Under the pieces are notes generated by a model. That model saw nothing but the letters and a program-made list of their open reading frames with translations, ran no database searches and was not told where the DNA came from. Below are positions 1 to 12,215 of a stretch of 64,000 bases of DNA, in pieces (the first letter of the stretch is position 1; each line of letters begins with the position of its first letter). The stretch lies in the NCBI GenBank assembly GCA_051294375.1, contig CM119265.1, positions 11,471,818 to 11,535,817 of the forward strand, in the 5' to 3' direction. Source of the DNA: Paraspadella gotoi. Lineage: Eukaryota; Chaetognatha. The position numbers and the translations under genes are program-made.

Positions 1-279
1 CGCCATTGACGAGCACCAAAGGACGCGGCGTACGCCGGTTGCAACATCGCAAACATGCATTGCGACCGCCGTCCAGAGATGCTTATTTGCAATTGTTATT
101 TAACCGAGTCAAGCAGAAAAAGCAGCGATTTTATTAAAATTTGAATCATTCAGTCCCAACGCTCCCCTCAGATCGCGTACAGTTTGAATGTCTAGTCTTC
201 TCTCTCCTTTTCACTCCTCCTGCATATGTCATGTCCCCCCTCTCGAGCAATGCACTTCTCCTACCTCCTATACTTTTCG

Positions 280-750
280 ATGCTTTTTCGCTCGCGTGCG
301 TTGCGCGGGCAGCTGTCCTAGCGTCGATTGTTATCAACGCCGTCTCTCGGTCCGGAGGAGGCGCTGAACGTCTGGATTCGTTCCTTCTGGTCGTTGGCGA
401 GGGCGGCGAAATCGAGGCGTCCTGAGCCGACCACCGCCGCGACATCCTTCAAACGTTCATTTGCCTGAGATGTTGGACCCGGGAAAATCGCCGTCGTGTA
501 TTCGGAAATGCGCCGCCAGAAGTTCCGTCATAAGGAGATAACGCTGCCTGTTCTTTCTTGCGGCGGCCTTGGAGAAAAAATGAGAGTGTACGCCAATGCC
601 GCCGACGTTTTGCTCCAAAACGCCGGCCGATCGACATCAGAGCGATTGACTGTGGAGAGGCGTCGGCGCGGGAGGAGGAGCTTCTTTGCGCGGCGTCGAA
701 AGCGACGGTCCGTTCCGTCGTCACTCCACTCCGATTCCTATAGAGCTTGT
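280..750 (-). other. Unresolved GC-rich coding-like block
   Basis: A 470-bp GC-rich island with exon-like composition, unlike the surrounding AT-rich DNA. One minus-strand frame is open across most of it except for a single TGA near 531: KKLLLPRRRLSTVNRSDVDR upstream and RNFWRRISEYTTAIFPGPTS ... NERLKDVAAVVGSGRLDFAA downstream, ending at about 297. An acceptor-like ccaacatctcag lies just before GCAAATGAACG. I do not recognise the product. It may be a terminal exon, a pseudogene, or two exons with a mis-called base. Confidence 0.3.
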
Positions 751-944
751 AAAGTTAAATGAAAGTAGTACTACAATTTTTTTAAAATTTGACAATAAAT
801 TGGTTAAAAATAGAAAAAAACCTTAAACAATTATCATCATCATTGGCCTTAAATTTATGGTTTTTAAAAATTCTGCTTATCTAATTAAAACAAAGGGCCG
901 AACGATTTGACTAATAACGCGTTTCGATAACGAAATCCTATTAA

Positions 945-1650
945 AAACAAGTTTGGACAATGTCGGATCTGCCCACGATCATTATCGGTAATTAATAATT
1001 AATAATAATTAAATAATTAATTAATTAATTAATTAAATTAATTAATTAATTATTTAATTTAATTAATTATTTAATTATATTTAATAATTTTTTTATGTAT
1101 TGATTATTGATTGATTAATTAATTAATTATTGATTAATTAATTGACATAATTATTTATTTATTAATACTCTGCATTATAATTTAATATAAAAGAAAAAGA
1201 AGCATAATCAATTAGTGAAACAGGTTTTTTTGTTTTTTTCCATTTAAACTCATTTCCACTCAAAACGATTCCATGAAACTTTGTTTCCAGTAATCACACA
1301 CTTTTACCCAAATACAAAATTTCAAGTCAATCGCCCCATCCACTCATGATAATTGGTGTTCAAATAGTGAAATATATTTTTTTTTTTTTCCATTTAAACT
1401 CATTTCCACTCGACGATTCCATCGAAACTTCATATCAGCTCAATCACACACTTCCTACCCACACACAAAATTTCATTCATCATCCATCCAATCACGAGTA
1501 ATTGGTGTTTTTTGCTAAGGACGCACGGACGGACAAATTTTTTTTGCATAATTTTCATAATTCATGTTCTGACATGATTATAAGTATGCCCGACAAGATT
1601 GAGGGGGCGACGGGGGACCGACAAAGTGAATTATAGAGTCGGATCTGCCT
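945..1650 (+). mobile_element. Helentron/DINE-1-like element, copy near left edge
   Basis: Head acaagtttggacaatg, subterminal gtcggatctgc at 962-972, a long TTAATTAA run, two ~150-bp tandem units (about 1240-1375 and 1385-1510), then the ggacggacaaa block and gagtcggatctgc at 1636-1648. The terminal hairpin is missing its right arm. Confidence 0.55.
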
Positions 1651-2559
1651 GAAATTCGAAAATTCAAGATAATAATAAAAACATATCTTTAAATCTCCGT
1701 CGGCTTTATAATAAGATAAATTTCTAAAATGTATTTATTTTCATATTCTTTAAACAGTCACTTAACCATTATTTATTGAAGAAACTTCTAGTTTTTAACT
1801 GTTCCATCCAGCCGCCAAATCGGCAGTCGTGCCCTCGCGAAAACCGGCGTGGCCTTGAGTCGGGCATGTGATGAACCACGCCGCTGCCCCAGCCGCGGTG
1901 GAGAGAACTATGGGCTCATGAGTCCGGACAATCGTCAGTCGGGGCTCACCATTAAAGGGGGCCACTTTCTATTGTAAACCAAAGTTAATTATCTGGTAAT
2001 AAGCACGACAATTTTGAAAAGTTACAGAATTTTATATATATTCGCGATCGCGACCTGGTTGAAAGCATTGTTATTTTTCACCATGTTATTTAAAATGTAC
2101 AACTTACATTTACACGATTTGGGCCTAAATGCAGTTAACCATTAACAAGTATACATATTAAGGTAACATTGAGCAGTTTCTAAACAATACAATGAGAAAT
2201 AATTTGCTACATTTAAATATTTCAACGTAAATACTAAAAAAACGTATCAAATTTCTATGAAAACGAAATATTTGAGTTTTGTGCTTTTACTCCGCGTGTT
2301 ATTGATTTTATCCAATTTCCTTGCTCGCGCCAATGAGCTTTGAGGAGGAATATTTTTCCCTTGTCGCTGATCCGAATGAGACGACGTCTTCACTGAGCAG
2401 AAAAAATTAAATTTTTTTTTTTAAAAAATATGTCCGATTCTGGACCTCCACAAAAAAACGACGTAATAATTTTATATTAAGAAACCCTTCATTAAAAATT
2501 TAATATTAAATAATTTATATTCCCTAATTAATACTTACGAAAATTTAAAATTTTCATAA

Positions 2560-2860
2560 TTTCAAAAAAAAAAAAAAAAACACGTGGCGAGGCGTGAAGT
2601 TGAGCAATTTCCATGGCAACCGTGGTTATGGAGCGGAGCTAATTGGCTGCTGCTGCTTACGCCGCTGGAGCAGCAGTTTACGCTGCCACTGATGAAAGTG
2701 ATATTGAGACACGATAACACGAGAGAAATTTGGTTTTGAACGAGCGATCCTGGATCACGCATTAGATGATTAGGCGGTGGAAAAATTCAAAAGCGACTCT
2801 TAGCGACGACGGAGCGCACGAGTAGGCGAAAACAGCGAAAACAAATACTGAACACCGAAA
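2560..2860. other. Moderately GC-rich unassigned island
   Basis: Contains ttccatggcaaccgtggtta, which resembles an RFX X-box, and several gctgctgctt/gcagcagtt strings able to pair. No convincing frame. Flanked by poly(A)/(T) runs and AT-rich sequence. The 830 bp beyond it (2860-3690) show no feature I can support. Confidence 0.2.
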
Positions 2861-3689
2861 ACCGGAAGTCCATTAAATAATACAATTCATGATGAAACCA
2901 CGAAACACTCACCTTTGTTCCCCCATGATTTGGAAAGTTTCAGCACACTGAACTATCCAGGATTGTCAAATAACTACATGTGAGTTAACGTCTCGTCTTC
3001 AGCTGCAAATTAAGCCTCTCCACTAAAAGTTAGTTGACCTATTTATGATGAGATCAATTTTTATCAAGCTAAGAAGAGTATAGTGAGCCGCTTGGCAAGA
3101 CCACAACTAATTGATGTATTTTGACAGTCGTCTTTTTGAGTAGAGCGCTAGAGCGAAGGGCACAGTTAAAGTTTGACATGAAATTCTTAAATGTAGTATT
3201 ATGGTCTTTACGGCTTTTGTTCATATCGAAGACCTTTACCAATTATTCATTGTTCCCGCAAAGGAAAGATACCTAGGTCGATAGAGGTTAACATAACTAA
3301 TAACATCTTTTTAATTTCTATTTGTATGGGATCAGGTGCAAAGATATTGTAAAATATAGCAATGAACGGACATTTTCTCGAGTAAGACGGTCGTTGAACA
3401 ATGCCTCAATATTGTACCAGGACCATTATGGCTTATAGCTTTTTTGCGATTAGAAAATGAGTTCAACAATTGCTTTGAGTAGGAAACTTGTAATAAATTT
3501 AAAAATCTATTCCTTAGGATTTACAGCTAAAGTATGAAAAAAGAGACAAATCAAAGAAAAACCGCTCGCGGAGTAATCGTTTTAAATGGCTCTTTAGAAT
3601 ACTACTAAAACACTATTTCTGGATTTATGTTGTTCCACCGACTTTAGATACTAAACATGTACTATCAAAAACCATTCGCTAGTGGCAAG

Positions 3690-4105
3690 ATTAAAGCGCT
3701 ACTGGATGCAACTTTCGTCATGAACCAAAAAAGGCTGAAAAAAATTTTGACGCTCAGAATATTTTTCTTCCAACATGATATATGCTTTCAAAGCTAAAGG
3801 GGGATGGATGGACGGTCGGAGACGGACATGTGGAAGATGAACATTTTTTGCATTAATTTCTATTAATTCTATAATTCGATGTTCTGAGATGATATAAGTG
3901 ACCTTACCGACAGACCAACAAAGTGAATTAAGTGAAACGTTGTAAAGAATACTACTTTTCTTACAGATAATGTAAAAAATATGCAAATTAATAATCTAAT
4001 TTAATCAAAGTACAAGTTAAGAAACCAGTTCAATTTGTTATTTCAGCCACAATCATAGTACAATCATAAAAGTTGTTTTTTATTGTGATGAAAAATTAAG
4101 TTATG
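3690..4105. repeat. Inverted repeat, left arm (right arm 5690-6030)
   Basis: Contains caaagctaaagggggatgga, ggacggtcggagacggacat, cgatgttctgagatgatata, aaccagttcaatttgttatt. The reverse complement appears at 5690-6030. Its ggacgg/gatgttctgagatgatat part is a distant relative of the Helentron-like 3' region. Confidence 0.65.
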
Positions 4106-4106
4106 G

Positions 4107-5648
4107 ATGCAGCAATAGTTTCTAAACAACTCAATATGTTTTAATATCAAATTTGGTAGCGTTTCGATAGACAATTGCAAACATTATCTACATGCATAAT
4201 TTCATCATAATCCGACATCCGTTCAATAATAATCGCCAAAAAGCAATTCGCAACAAATCGCTCTTCAAACGCGATCAACTTGCCTTTAAAATCGAGCTGC
4301 GTTTTGATCAACAAGATTAGCTACTATGCGTAGTACTAAGCCTTAGACCGGCGCACAGTGAGATCCTGGCCTGAAATTTTCAGAAAAATCCCGTTCAGCT
4401 TAAAAAAATTTTTTATTATATATTAATCATTAAAAAATTATTTTTTTTAAAATTTATTTGAGGATATTAAAAATAATTAAAAACAACGATTTTTTTATAA
4501 TTTTTAAATAAATAAAACTAAAATTATTATTATAATAAAATATATATTTTATCAGATTATATAATAATAAATAATAATAATAATAAAATAATAATTAATA
4601 AATAAAAATAACATAATTTAATTAAAAAAATAAAATTAAAAAATAAAATTATTTATATTTTATTTATTATTATTATTTTATATATTATATTATTATTACT
4701 ATTATTATTATTAAAATAAAAAAATAAATTTGTAATTTATTATATTTAATATAATTATATATTATATTAAAATTAAAATTTTATTTTAATCTTTATATTT
4801 TTTAATCATACCATAAATAAAAAAATTTAGTCGTTTAGAAAAAAATTAGCTAATTTTATTATAAAATAATATTTTTTTATATATATATACTTTTTAAATA
4901 TATAATACTACCTTTCTTAGATTGAATAAAAAAATTTATTTTCAATACTATAATTATATTTATATAAATATTTTTATATATATATATTATATATACATAT
5001 ATATTATATATTTAAAATTATTTTTTCTAGCATTTGGGACTCACAAAGCAACACTGTGCGCGACGATTTTTGTTTTTAATAAGTTTTTATTGAACTTTTT
5101 TTTAAATTTTGCATTATATTAAGAAACGCTTTTGAATTAAGCTCGCGCTCTACCTGATTTGAATAGTAAATCAATACAGTTTCTGTCAATTGTGATCAAA
5201 ATTGAAAAAAATGAAGCGCTTGACTATGCAGTTTTCACCTAAAAAAACCAGTTCATTTGATTGCTTTATCAAGCAATTAAGATTGCAAGAATTTTAATTT
5301 TGCTTTTTTTCATCATGTAGAGAAGAAATAAGGTTTCGGGAAACTGTACTAATATGTATGATTTGGTCTTTTTTACTCAAGAGCCAGGATGTTCTCCTCG
5401 TAATGCCTTATGTCAATCATATCGTGGAACAATGATCTAAACAAAACATGAACAACAATGATAAAACACTCATTTATGCATTATCTCTAAATATCTTGGC
5501 ATATAAAAAATGGGGATGACATTTCGACAAGCGCCACCTCCATTCGGCTTCCCAAAGAGCCAAGCTTTACGAAAATCATATGCCCATATTGACAAATTTG
5601 TTTTGGCCTTGACTATGCATTTTGAATAGAAGTGAAATATAAGGAATC
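4107..5648. mobile_element. Copy of the 1475-bp hAT-like MITE, truncated by an assembly gap
   Basis: Colinear with 37690-39120: tttctaaacaactc start, the gcaaacattatctacatgcata segment, the cggcgcacagtgagatcctgg block, the AT-rich core, then ttgactatgcag and the conserved 3' half. The 3' end is lost at the N run (5649-5673). Confidence 0.65.
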
Positions 5649-5673
5649 NNNNNNNNNNNNNNNNNNNNNNNNN
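5649..5673. other. Assembly gap (25 N)
   Basis: A run of N inside the hAT-like copy. The sequence after it is the inverted beginning of the same structure. Confidence 0.99.
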
Positions 5674-5689
5674 AAAACAATGAGTTGTT

Positions 5690-6030
5690 TAGAAACGATG
5701 CTCATCCCCATAACTTAATTTTTCATCACAATAAAAAACAACTTTTATGATTGTACTATGATTCGTGGCTGAAATACAAATTGAACTGGTTTCTTAACTT
5801 GTACTTTGATTAAATTAGATTATTAATTTGCATATTTTTTACATTATCTGTAAGAGAAGTAGTATTCTTTACAAGTTTCACTTAATTCACTTTGTTGGTC
5901 TGTCGGTAAGTCACTTATATCATCTCAGAACATCGAATTATAGAATTATAGAAAATTATGCAAAAAAATGTTCATCTGTCCACATGTCCGTCCATCCGAC
6001 CGCCCATCCATCCCCCTTTAGCTTTGAACG
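5690..6030. repeat. Inverted repeat, right arm
   Basis: Reverse complement of 3780-4130, beginning with gtttagaaacgatgctcatc (a hAT-like TIR in the opposite orientation to the one at 4107). Confidence 0.65.
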
Positions 6031-6129
6031 CCAATTACTCATGTGTGGATAGATGTTGACTTAAAATTTTTTGTGTGTGTAAAGAAATGGGTAATTAAGC
6101 AGGAAATAAAGTTTCAATGGAATCGCTCG

Positions 6130-6400
6130 AGTGGAAAAGAATTTAAATGTAAAAAACAAAAAACCTGTTTCATCACATTTCGGATGGTATCAGAACCAAG
6201 AATGGAATCGGATCCGCGACTCGGGTAAAATCTACCGAGGACTCGCCGATTGGATGAATCATCGTCGGGAATCAACCAATGAGAAGACGGGCTTCATGCC
6301 ATCGGGAAAACGAGCCCGTGTCGATGATCCAATTATATGCTATAAAATTTATAGCAAAATTTATAATAAATAACTGACCATTTTTGTACTGATCCATTTC
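6130..6400 (+). other. GC-richer segment with short frame and CCAAT/TATA-like motifs
   Basis: An 80-codon frame (6131-6373, VSSHFGWYQNQEWNRIRDSG ... KTGFMPSGKRARVDDP) of unknown nature, overlapping attggatgaatc, caaccaatgag and ccaattatatgctataaaat. Either a degenerate coding fragment or a promoter-like repeat. No homology recognised. Confidence 0.2.
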
Positions 6401-7545
6401 TGTCTCAAGTTCTGACACCGTCTTGCTCTTGTTCATATTCTAAATAAAATCCACTTTGGTTTCATGTTGAAATCATTTGATTATGCTTTTTTTTCTTTTT
6501 ATATAAAATGTCAGCTATATTAATTATTCATTTATTAAATTAAGGGATGGGCTGAGTTGCTGCATTTGAGGGAGAGGCATCGTTTGCCCATTGCCTGCGC
6601 AAGGTGTCTCCGCCTGTCTGTTAGGCCAGGGATCACTCAATTAAAATTGTAGAAATCTTAATTTCCTTGTATCTTAATCAATTTTTCTCATATCTTTTAA
6701 GAGGTTTTCTATTTAAAAATGATCGAAAACTTTAAAATCTATATAATAAATGTCATAAAAATTTTAAAACAAAATTTTTCTTCGGTTAAAACTAGATTTC
6801 CAAGAAAAATTATTTTTTATATGTAGCTAAATTTCTACAAACTAAATTTTTATTAACTTTAAACTGATTCTTTACATAAGCTCAATTTCTACTTTTTTAT
6901 ATTTAATTCTTCCTTTGGTACAAGTACATACTTGGATTGTATCACTAATAAGTCTAAAATAAACTACTTTACGACATATTCCAGACTAGGTTTTTATGCT
7001 TTTATGAGGTTTTATGATTAATAAAAACTTATCGATTTTTTCAATGTTGACTTTTTACTTATGTAAATGTTTAATGAGTTTAATGAGTAGCAGAATTGAC
7101 TTTCTTGAGAAGTGAAATTCTAAAACCGAAAGAGTTGCAGCTCAAACCGTTGCGACCTACTTCTTGAAGAAAAAAAATATCTTAGGGCAAGAAAAAGAAG
7201 GTGGGGAGAATTCTAATGAGCGCGTTTTTTGAAAAATGTTTTTCGTTTCAAGTACAAAGGAATTATCCCAAAATGATCAAAATAATCAAATTTTATATGA
7301 AGGAAGGCAAATTTTGAAAAGATCTTTCATAGAATTGGAGTTCGTGACTTAAAGGTAATTCATGCCAAATTTCATGAGAAACCGCATTACCGTTTGGGCT
7401 GCAACTCTTCAAATAGGTTTCTTTTATTTTATATAGTACAAAAAAAATCGAAAAAACGATTGACGCCTTTGAAAAAATAGTAAAGTGAATACATTTTCGG
7501 AATCGTCAGGAGCTCTCCTTTCGAAATCCGAAAGCTAAGTTTTAG
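6400..7545. other. AT-rich spacer without recognisable features
   Basis: No frame over 60 codons and no splice-bounded exon. The last 150 bp are a diverged relative of the 12180-12900 repeat. Confidence 0.5.
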
Positions 7546-7559
7546 CCTAAATTATAATT

Positions 7560-7930
7560 TGAATTGAGTGATCCCGGACCTTAAGTGGAGATAGGGAAGT
7601 CAATGTGCGGGCGTGGTGGCGGCGGGGTATGATAAGCGAATGATAGCTTGGAGGGAAATCGATTCGTCCTCCATCATGGTTCAAAGAGGGCTTGAGGGCT
7701 TTGTTTGATGTATATTGCCTCTCTAATACCTCTTGAGAACCAGTTTGGGTCATGGAACAGCACGAGACAGTCTGATTCCCTGAACAGATGGCCTGTGCCT
7801 GCCGAATGTTCAGCAATTGCGGACAAATAGTGACCTCGGGCGTCACGGTAAGGTTTTTTGTGCTGTTGGAATCGATCTGTCAGAGACTTGCCTGTCTTGA
7901 AGCCAACAAGCCGAAACATGTCCGTCTAGT
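7560..7930 (-). pseudogene. GIY-YIG-type endonuclease remnant of a Penelope-like element
   Basis: Frame with FKTGKSLTDRFQQHKKPYRD, SAIAEHSAGTGH, DPNWFSRGIREAIYIKQSPQ, the pattern of the GIY-YIG endonuclease tail of Penelope-like retroelements (R..QH, SAI.EH...TGH, W..R..REA..I). It ends at a stop after ALFEP, but the typical continuation (NHDGGRIDFPPSYHSL) is present in another frame, so there is a frameshift near 7680. No reverse transcriptase was seen upstream. Confidence 0.7.
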
Positions 7931-8075
7931 GGAAATCCTGATTATTATTATTAGTAAGAAAGTAAATAAAATCGCCGGCCGAATTCTTTAAAAATTCCAA
8001 TGCCCGCTAAGAAATACTTTGCTCCCTCTGTTCAAACGCCGGTCGCAAAACGTTACCTTATTTGGAAGTATTTTT
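7928..8075. repeat. Direct repeat, left copy (pair with 8662-8820)
   Basis: Shares cctgattattatta, taaataaaatcgcc, ccgaattctt and tgctccctctgttcaa with 8662-8820, 730 bp away in the same orientation. It lies immediately upstream (minus sense) of the Penelope-like remnant, so it could be a pLTR-like repeat. Confidence 0.5.
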
Positions 8076-8661
8076 AGAATTGTTTACTTTCTCTCGCCGT
8101 ATAAAAATGAATGCCACTTTGTACAATTACCAATTCGATTCCATTCGCTTTTCTGATTTCAATAAATCGATTCATCTCATTTTGTTCTCCATTTTTATCT
8201 CGACCACCTCCACTGTCTCTTAATAAAAATTGTTGTATTAATTTCACAAATATTTTGATTTCTTTAAGGATAGTGATATAAAGTAGCAAAGAATGCATCA
8301 AATGTTTAAAGCTACGTCATCACTCTTTTCAAAGTCTAAATGTGTGCTCATCGTTTTGTGCATTTCACAGTGTTCATGGGAGTTATCAACTTCATCACAA
8401 ACTGGATGTCTTTCGTGATTCATAAATCAGAACTTCATAATTAAACTCTGCTTGAATTTTCATGTGTGGTTTACCAACGCTACCGTATATTTTGTTAAAT
8501 TATTATCAAATTTAATTTTGATATTTTTGCATTATTTAGCTTTACCTGGCCAAAAAGAAGTTACTGTGATGTGTACTTTTATTTTATAAAGTGGCCATTT
8601 TTAATTTAATTTTATTTGCTTTAATTTGATACTCATTTATTTGCTTTCTTTGGTGCGTGGC

Positions 8662-8820
8662 CGAGTGGAGATCCTGATTATTATTAATAGTAAGAAATTA
8701 AATAAAATCGCCAGCCGAATTCTTATAAAAATGTCAATGCCCGCTAGAAATATTTTGCTCCCTCTGTTCAAAACGCCGGTCCCCCGGGCAAAACGTTACT
8801 CTTATTTAAAGTATTTTTTT
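8662..8820. repeat. Direct repeat, right copy
   Basis: About 85-90 percent similar by eye to 7928-8075. The 590 bp between them are AT-rich with no convincing frame. Confidence 0.5.
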
Positions 8821-8872
8821 TTTTTGAAATGGGTAAATAACAAAATTGGTTAAGTTAAATTAGGGCTGCGCA

Positions 8873-9330
8873 ATGCGTTCGAATCGAAGTTCTCGATCAA
8901 GATTCTTTTATATTTTACTTCTATTCAAAACTGCATAGTCAAGGCCCAATAAATTATATCAATATGGGTAGATTTCGAAAGCTTGCGTCTTGGGAAGCCA
9001 ACGGAGGTAGAGCGCGATCGAATTCCACATTTTATATGCCCAAAATGGTATTTAAATGAACTGGTCAGACCGTTTTTTCCTTTTCCCAAAAACCTGCTTA
9101 TCTTTTTTTAAAATAGAACAAATCATACATATCAGTATGGTGTTGATAGCTTATGTCTTCTCTACTAGATAAAAAAAAGAAAAGTTTAAATTCTTGCAAT
9201 CTGAATGCTTGATAAAGCAATCAAATGAACTGGTTTTTTAGGTGAAAACTGCATAGTCAAGCCTTCAATTTTTTTTGTTCTAAACATCGAAAGAAACTAT
9301 ATTGTTTTTACTATCTGTTTCAGGTAGAGC
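8873..9330. mobile_element. hAT-like MITE fragment (inverse orientation)
   Basis: Reverse complement of the 3' third of the 37682-39156 element: gaatcgaagttctcgatcaag, aaaactgcatagtcaaggcc, cttgcgtcttgggaagccaa, down to the gtagagcgctgggg block. Confidence 0.6.
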
Positions 9331-9729
9331 GCTGGGGTAAATTTAGAGAGATTATATTAAATTTAGAGCAATAGAAAGGATATCAAGGTTTTTTGCACGC
9401 TAAAAGCTTTTTTAAGCGCGTTCCGGTCTGTATTGAAAAATGGTTGACGTAGTTTTATCCAATGAGGACATCAATTAAAAATAAGCATTATCATGCGCGA
9501 TCCGGGCCAGATAAATCACACATATTTCAAACATGGCTTTACCGTATTTTTACGTTTTAGAACGCAGTCTGTATGAAAATGTTTTGAATTTCACGCCTGT
9601 GATATTGGGTTCTAGGCGTCGTTTGTCCCTTGTTAGTCTCTTTATCTTATCTCTTGAAGAGACATTAATATATTGTTATGTGAATAGTGAAAAAACCGCT
9701 TCAATAAAATCTTAAAAGCAATAGGATCG

Positions 9730-9960
9730 AGCCTACTTTTAATGATAACCAAATATTGATGCGATGATAACCAATATTGATGCGATGATAACCAAATATT
9801 GATGCGAAGATAACCGAAGGATTGAATGCCCATGTAATAAGCCAAATGATGGATTGCAGAAGATGAATAGTCATTCATTGCTGCGAGATGATAATCATTG
9901 ATTGCATGCCGACGATGACTAGTCCTTCGATGTTGATCGGAAGTGATTCAAATCCATCTC
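9730..9960. repeat. Tandem repeat, GATGATAACCAA-ATTGATGC type
   Basis: Four clear units of about 22 bp (gatgcgatgataaccaaata) grading into degenerate gatgat sequence. It is the same unit as the array at 17050-17440. Confidence 0.65.
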
Positions 9961-10029
9961 ATAATTGATGCACATGATAGTCATTTCATGACGTCGTAAC
10001 ATGACTATTGAAAAGAAATATCATATTTT

Positions 10030-11390
10030 AAACAAAAGTATGCAAATACTGCCAAAAAAGTCATGCGATAACGTTTTTTCAAAGTATGCATACTTTTTCA
10101 ATGCATGCAACTTTTTTAAAGTAAAAATGCATACTTTTTTTAAAACTTTCTTTCAGAACTATGCATACTTTTTTCAAATGAGGTGCCATACTCTTTGACA
10201 GTATGTATCTTTTTTCAAAGTATGCATAACTTTTTCCAAAGTTCCAGTACTTTTCTTAGCTATGCATACTTTTTTTACAAATATCCGATACTTTTTCAAA
10301 GTATGCGATACTCCTCTGAAGAAAAAGTCCTCCAATGACATAATTCCTTCCAAAGTATGCGCATTACTTTTTAAAGTATGCGCATACCTTTGTGTTTACT
10401 TTTCTTGTTCAAAGTATTCCCATACTTTATTTACAGTTGGATGCCACTCCTTTTTTGATCAAACTCTTTCCTTGCAAAGTATCCTCTTATACTTTTTCCG
10501 AACAGTATGGCATCACTTCTTCCCGTGAAAGTATGCCAGAGTGAACTTTTTTTGAAAAATATGCCTAGCTTTTTGCAAAGTATGATATTTTTTCAAGAGT
10601 ATGCATACTATTTTATAAGTATGCCATACTTTTTTAAAAATAGTGCCATACTTTTTTTAAAGTACTGCATATCTTTGAAGTGATGCATACTTTTTTCAAG
10701 TTGCATACTTTTTTTCAAAGTATGCATTACTTTTTTCAAAGTAATGCATACTTTTTCCAAAGATTGCATATTTTTTTCAAAGTATGCATAACTTTTTTAA
10801 CTATAATATGCATACTGTGTCGCAGTAGTACATACTTTTTTCAAGATGTGATGCATACTTTGAAACTTTTAAAAATATGGCATACTTTTTTAACAAGTAG
10901 GCACTAGCGGTTTTTTTAGAAAGTAATGGCGCATATCTTTTTTCAAATGAGGTATGTGTCACCTACCGTTGTTTCAAAGTTATGGCGAGTACTTTTTTAC
11001 AATAGGTATGCATGGACTTTCTTTCAACGTATGCATTACTATAATTATTGACCCAAATACTGGTGCCATACTTAAGCGTGTTTACCTCAAGGATATGCAT
11101 ACTGTTTTTCAGTTGAGTGCATACTCTGGTGGAAGTATGGTATACTTTTTTCAAAGTATGCATACTTTTTTCAAAGTATAGCATACTTTTGTTGCAAAGT
11201 CATATGCCGGATACAATCTTATGAATGGTGGATGCGTCCTTATACTGGTTTTCAACTTGCATACGTGTTTTCAACTGCATACTTTTTTCAACTGCACCCC
11301 CCTTACCATGGTGTTTCTCAAGCGTGTGCAATCTTTTTCAACTGCAATGCTCAGGTTTTCAACTTGCAAAAGTATCTATTTTCAAACTAT
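10030..11390. repeat. Palindromic satellite, unit AAAGTATGCATACTTTTTTC
   Basis: About 1.35 kb of degenerate tandem units of roughly 17-30 bp built around the self-complementary core AGTATGCATACT. Every short open frame here, on both strands, is a by-product of the repeat. Units in the middle (11020-11130) are most diverged and those at 10680-10800 and 11140-11190 best conserved. Confidence 0.8.
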
Positions 11391-11889
11391 AGAGAAGAGC
11401 GATACTTGTTAATAACTGATTTACGGCGCTAAATGTAGGTCTAGTCAGAATCGACATTGTTTGCTCAACTTGTTCATAATAAAATAAGGCCGGATTCAGA
11501 GTATTGACAAATTTTAAATATTAAACTATCGTCGACATTGCATTAGTGTTGTAATTAATTTTATTCATGTGCATCAATTTACTTACCATTACAATCATTA
11601 TCTTTTTAATTATAGTTTTATTTTGCCTATCATATTAAATCTTGTTATCATTAAAAATTAAAATGGATTTAAAAATGGAAAAATTAATCGTGAGTGACGA
11701 CTAAGGAATTCTAATCTTGAATTAACGATATTAAATTGAGTTAAATTTGAATAGTAGTTGCTGGTAAGATCAGTCAATATACTTTCAAGTGCTTTTACTT
11801 TCTTGTGGCTCTCTTGCTCTTTTCCTTTTATTCTGTTATAATTATGCTTAATGTTTTGTGATTAATTTTGTAAAGGATTCTTTTTCCGG

Positions 11890-12215
11890 CGCTTCGCTGT
11901 ATCTAGTTCTCGTTATGAGAAGCCCGGGGTGTCGCGGCATAATCGCTATTATCGGTTTCAAACTTAGCTACTACGGTATTCAAATCCTTATTGATCAAAC
12001 GAGTTCGATTTTAAGCCGAAAGTTGATCGATTTGGAAGCCGCGATTTTCGCGACTGTTTATTGCCATAACTTTTTTTTGAACGGATTATCCGAATATTTA
12101 TGAATTTGCATATTAGATAGTATTTTAAATTCCCTATCGATCGGTACCACAATTTATTAAAAAATAACTGGGCAATAGTTTAGAAACGATGCACCATCCC
12201 CAGTTAGAATGGGTA
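11890..12215. mobile_element. Diverged hAT-like MITE fragment (inverse orientation)
   Basis: The reverse complement of 11890-12060 resembles 4200-4370 and 37790-37960 (cgatcaact-ttaaaatcga-ctcgttttgatcaa order), and 12170-12205 has tagtttagaaacgatgcacc, a degraded TIR. The plus-strand 81-codon frame here is therefore not taken as a gene. Confidence 0.45.

Noticed and set aside
2605-2625. RFX X-box-like ccatggcaac
   Set aside because: Only half the motif fits and no gene start is nearby.
10001-11432. Many short frames on both strands with repeated HTFF motifs
   Set aside because: They are by-products of the AGTATGCATACT satellite.
11858-12103. 81-codon plus-strand frame of fair composition
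   Set aside because: The DNA is a diverged inverse copy of the hAT-like MITE (compare 4200-4370).
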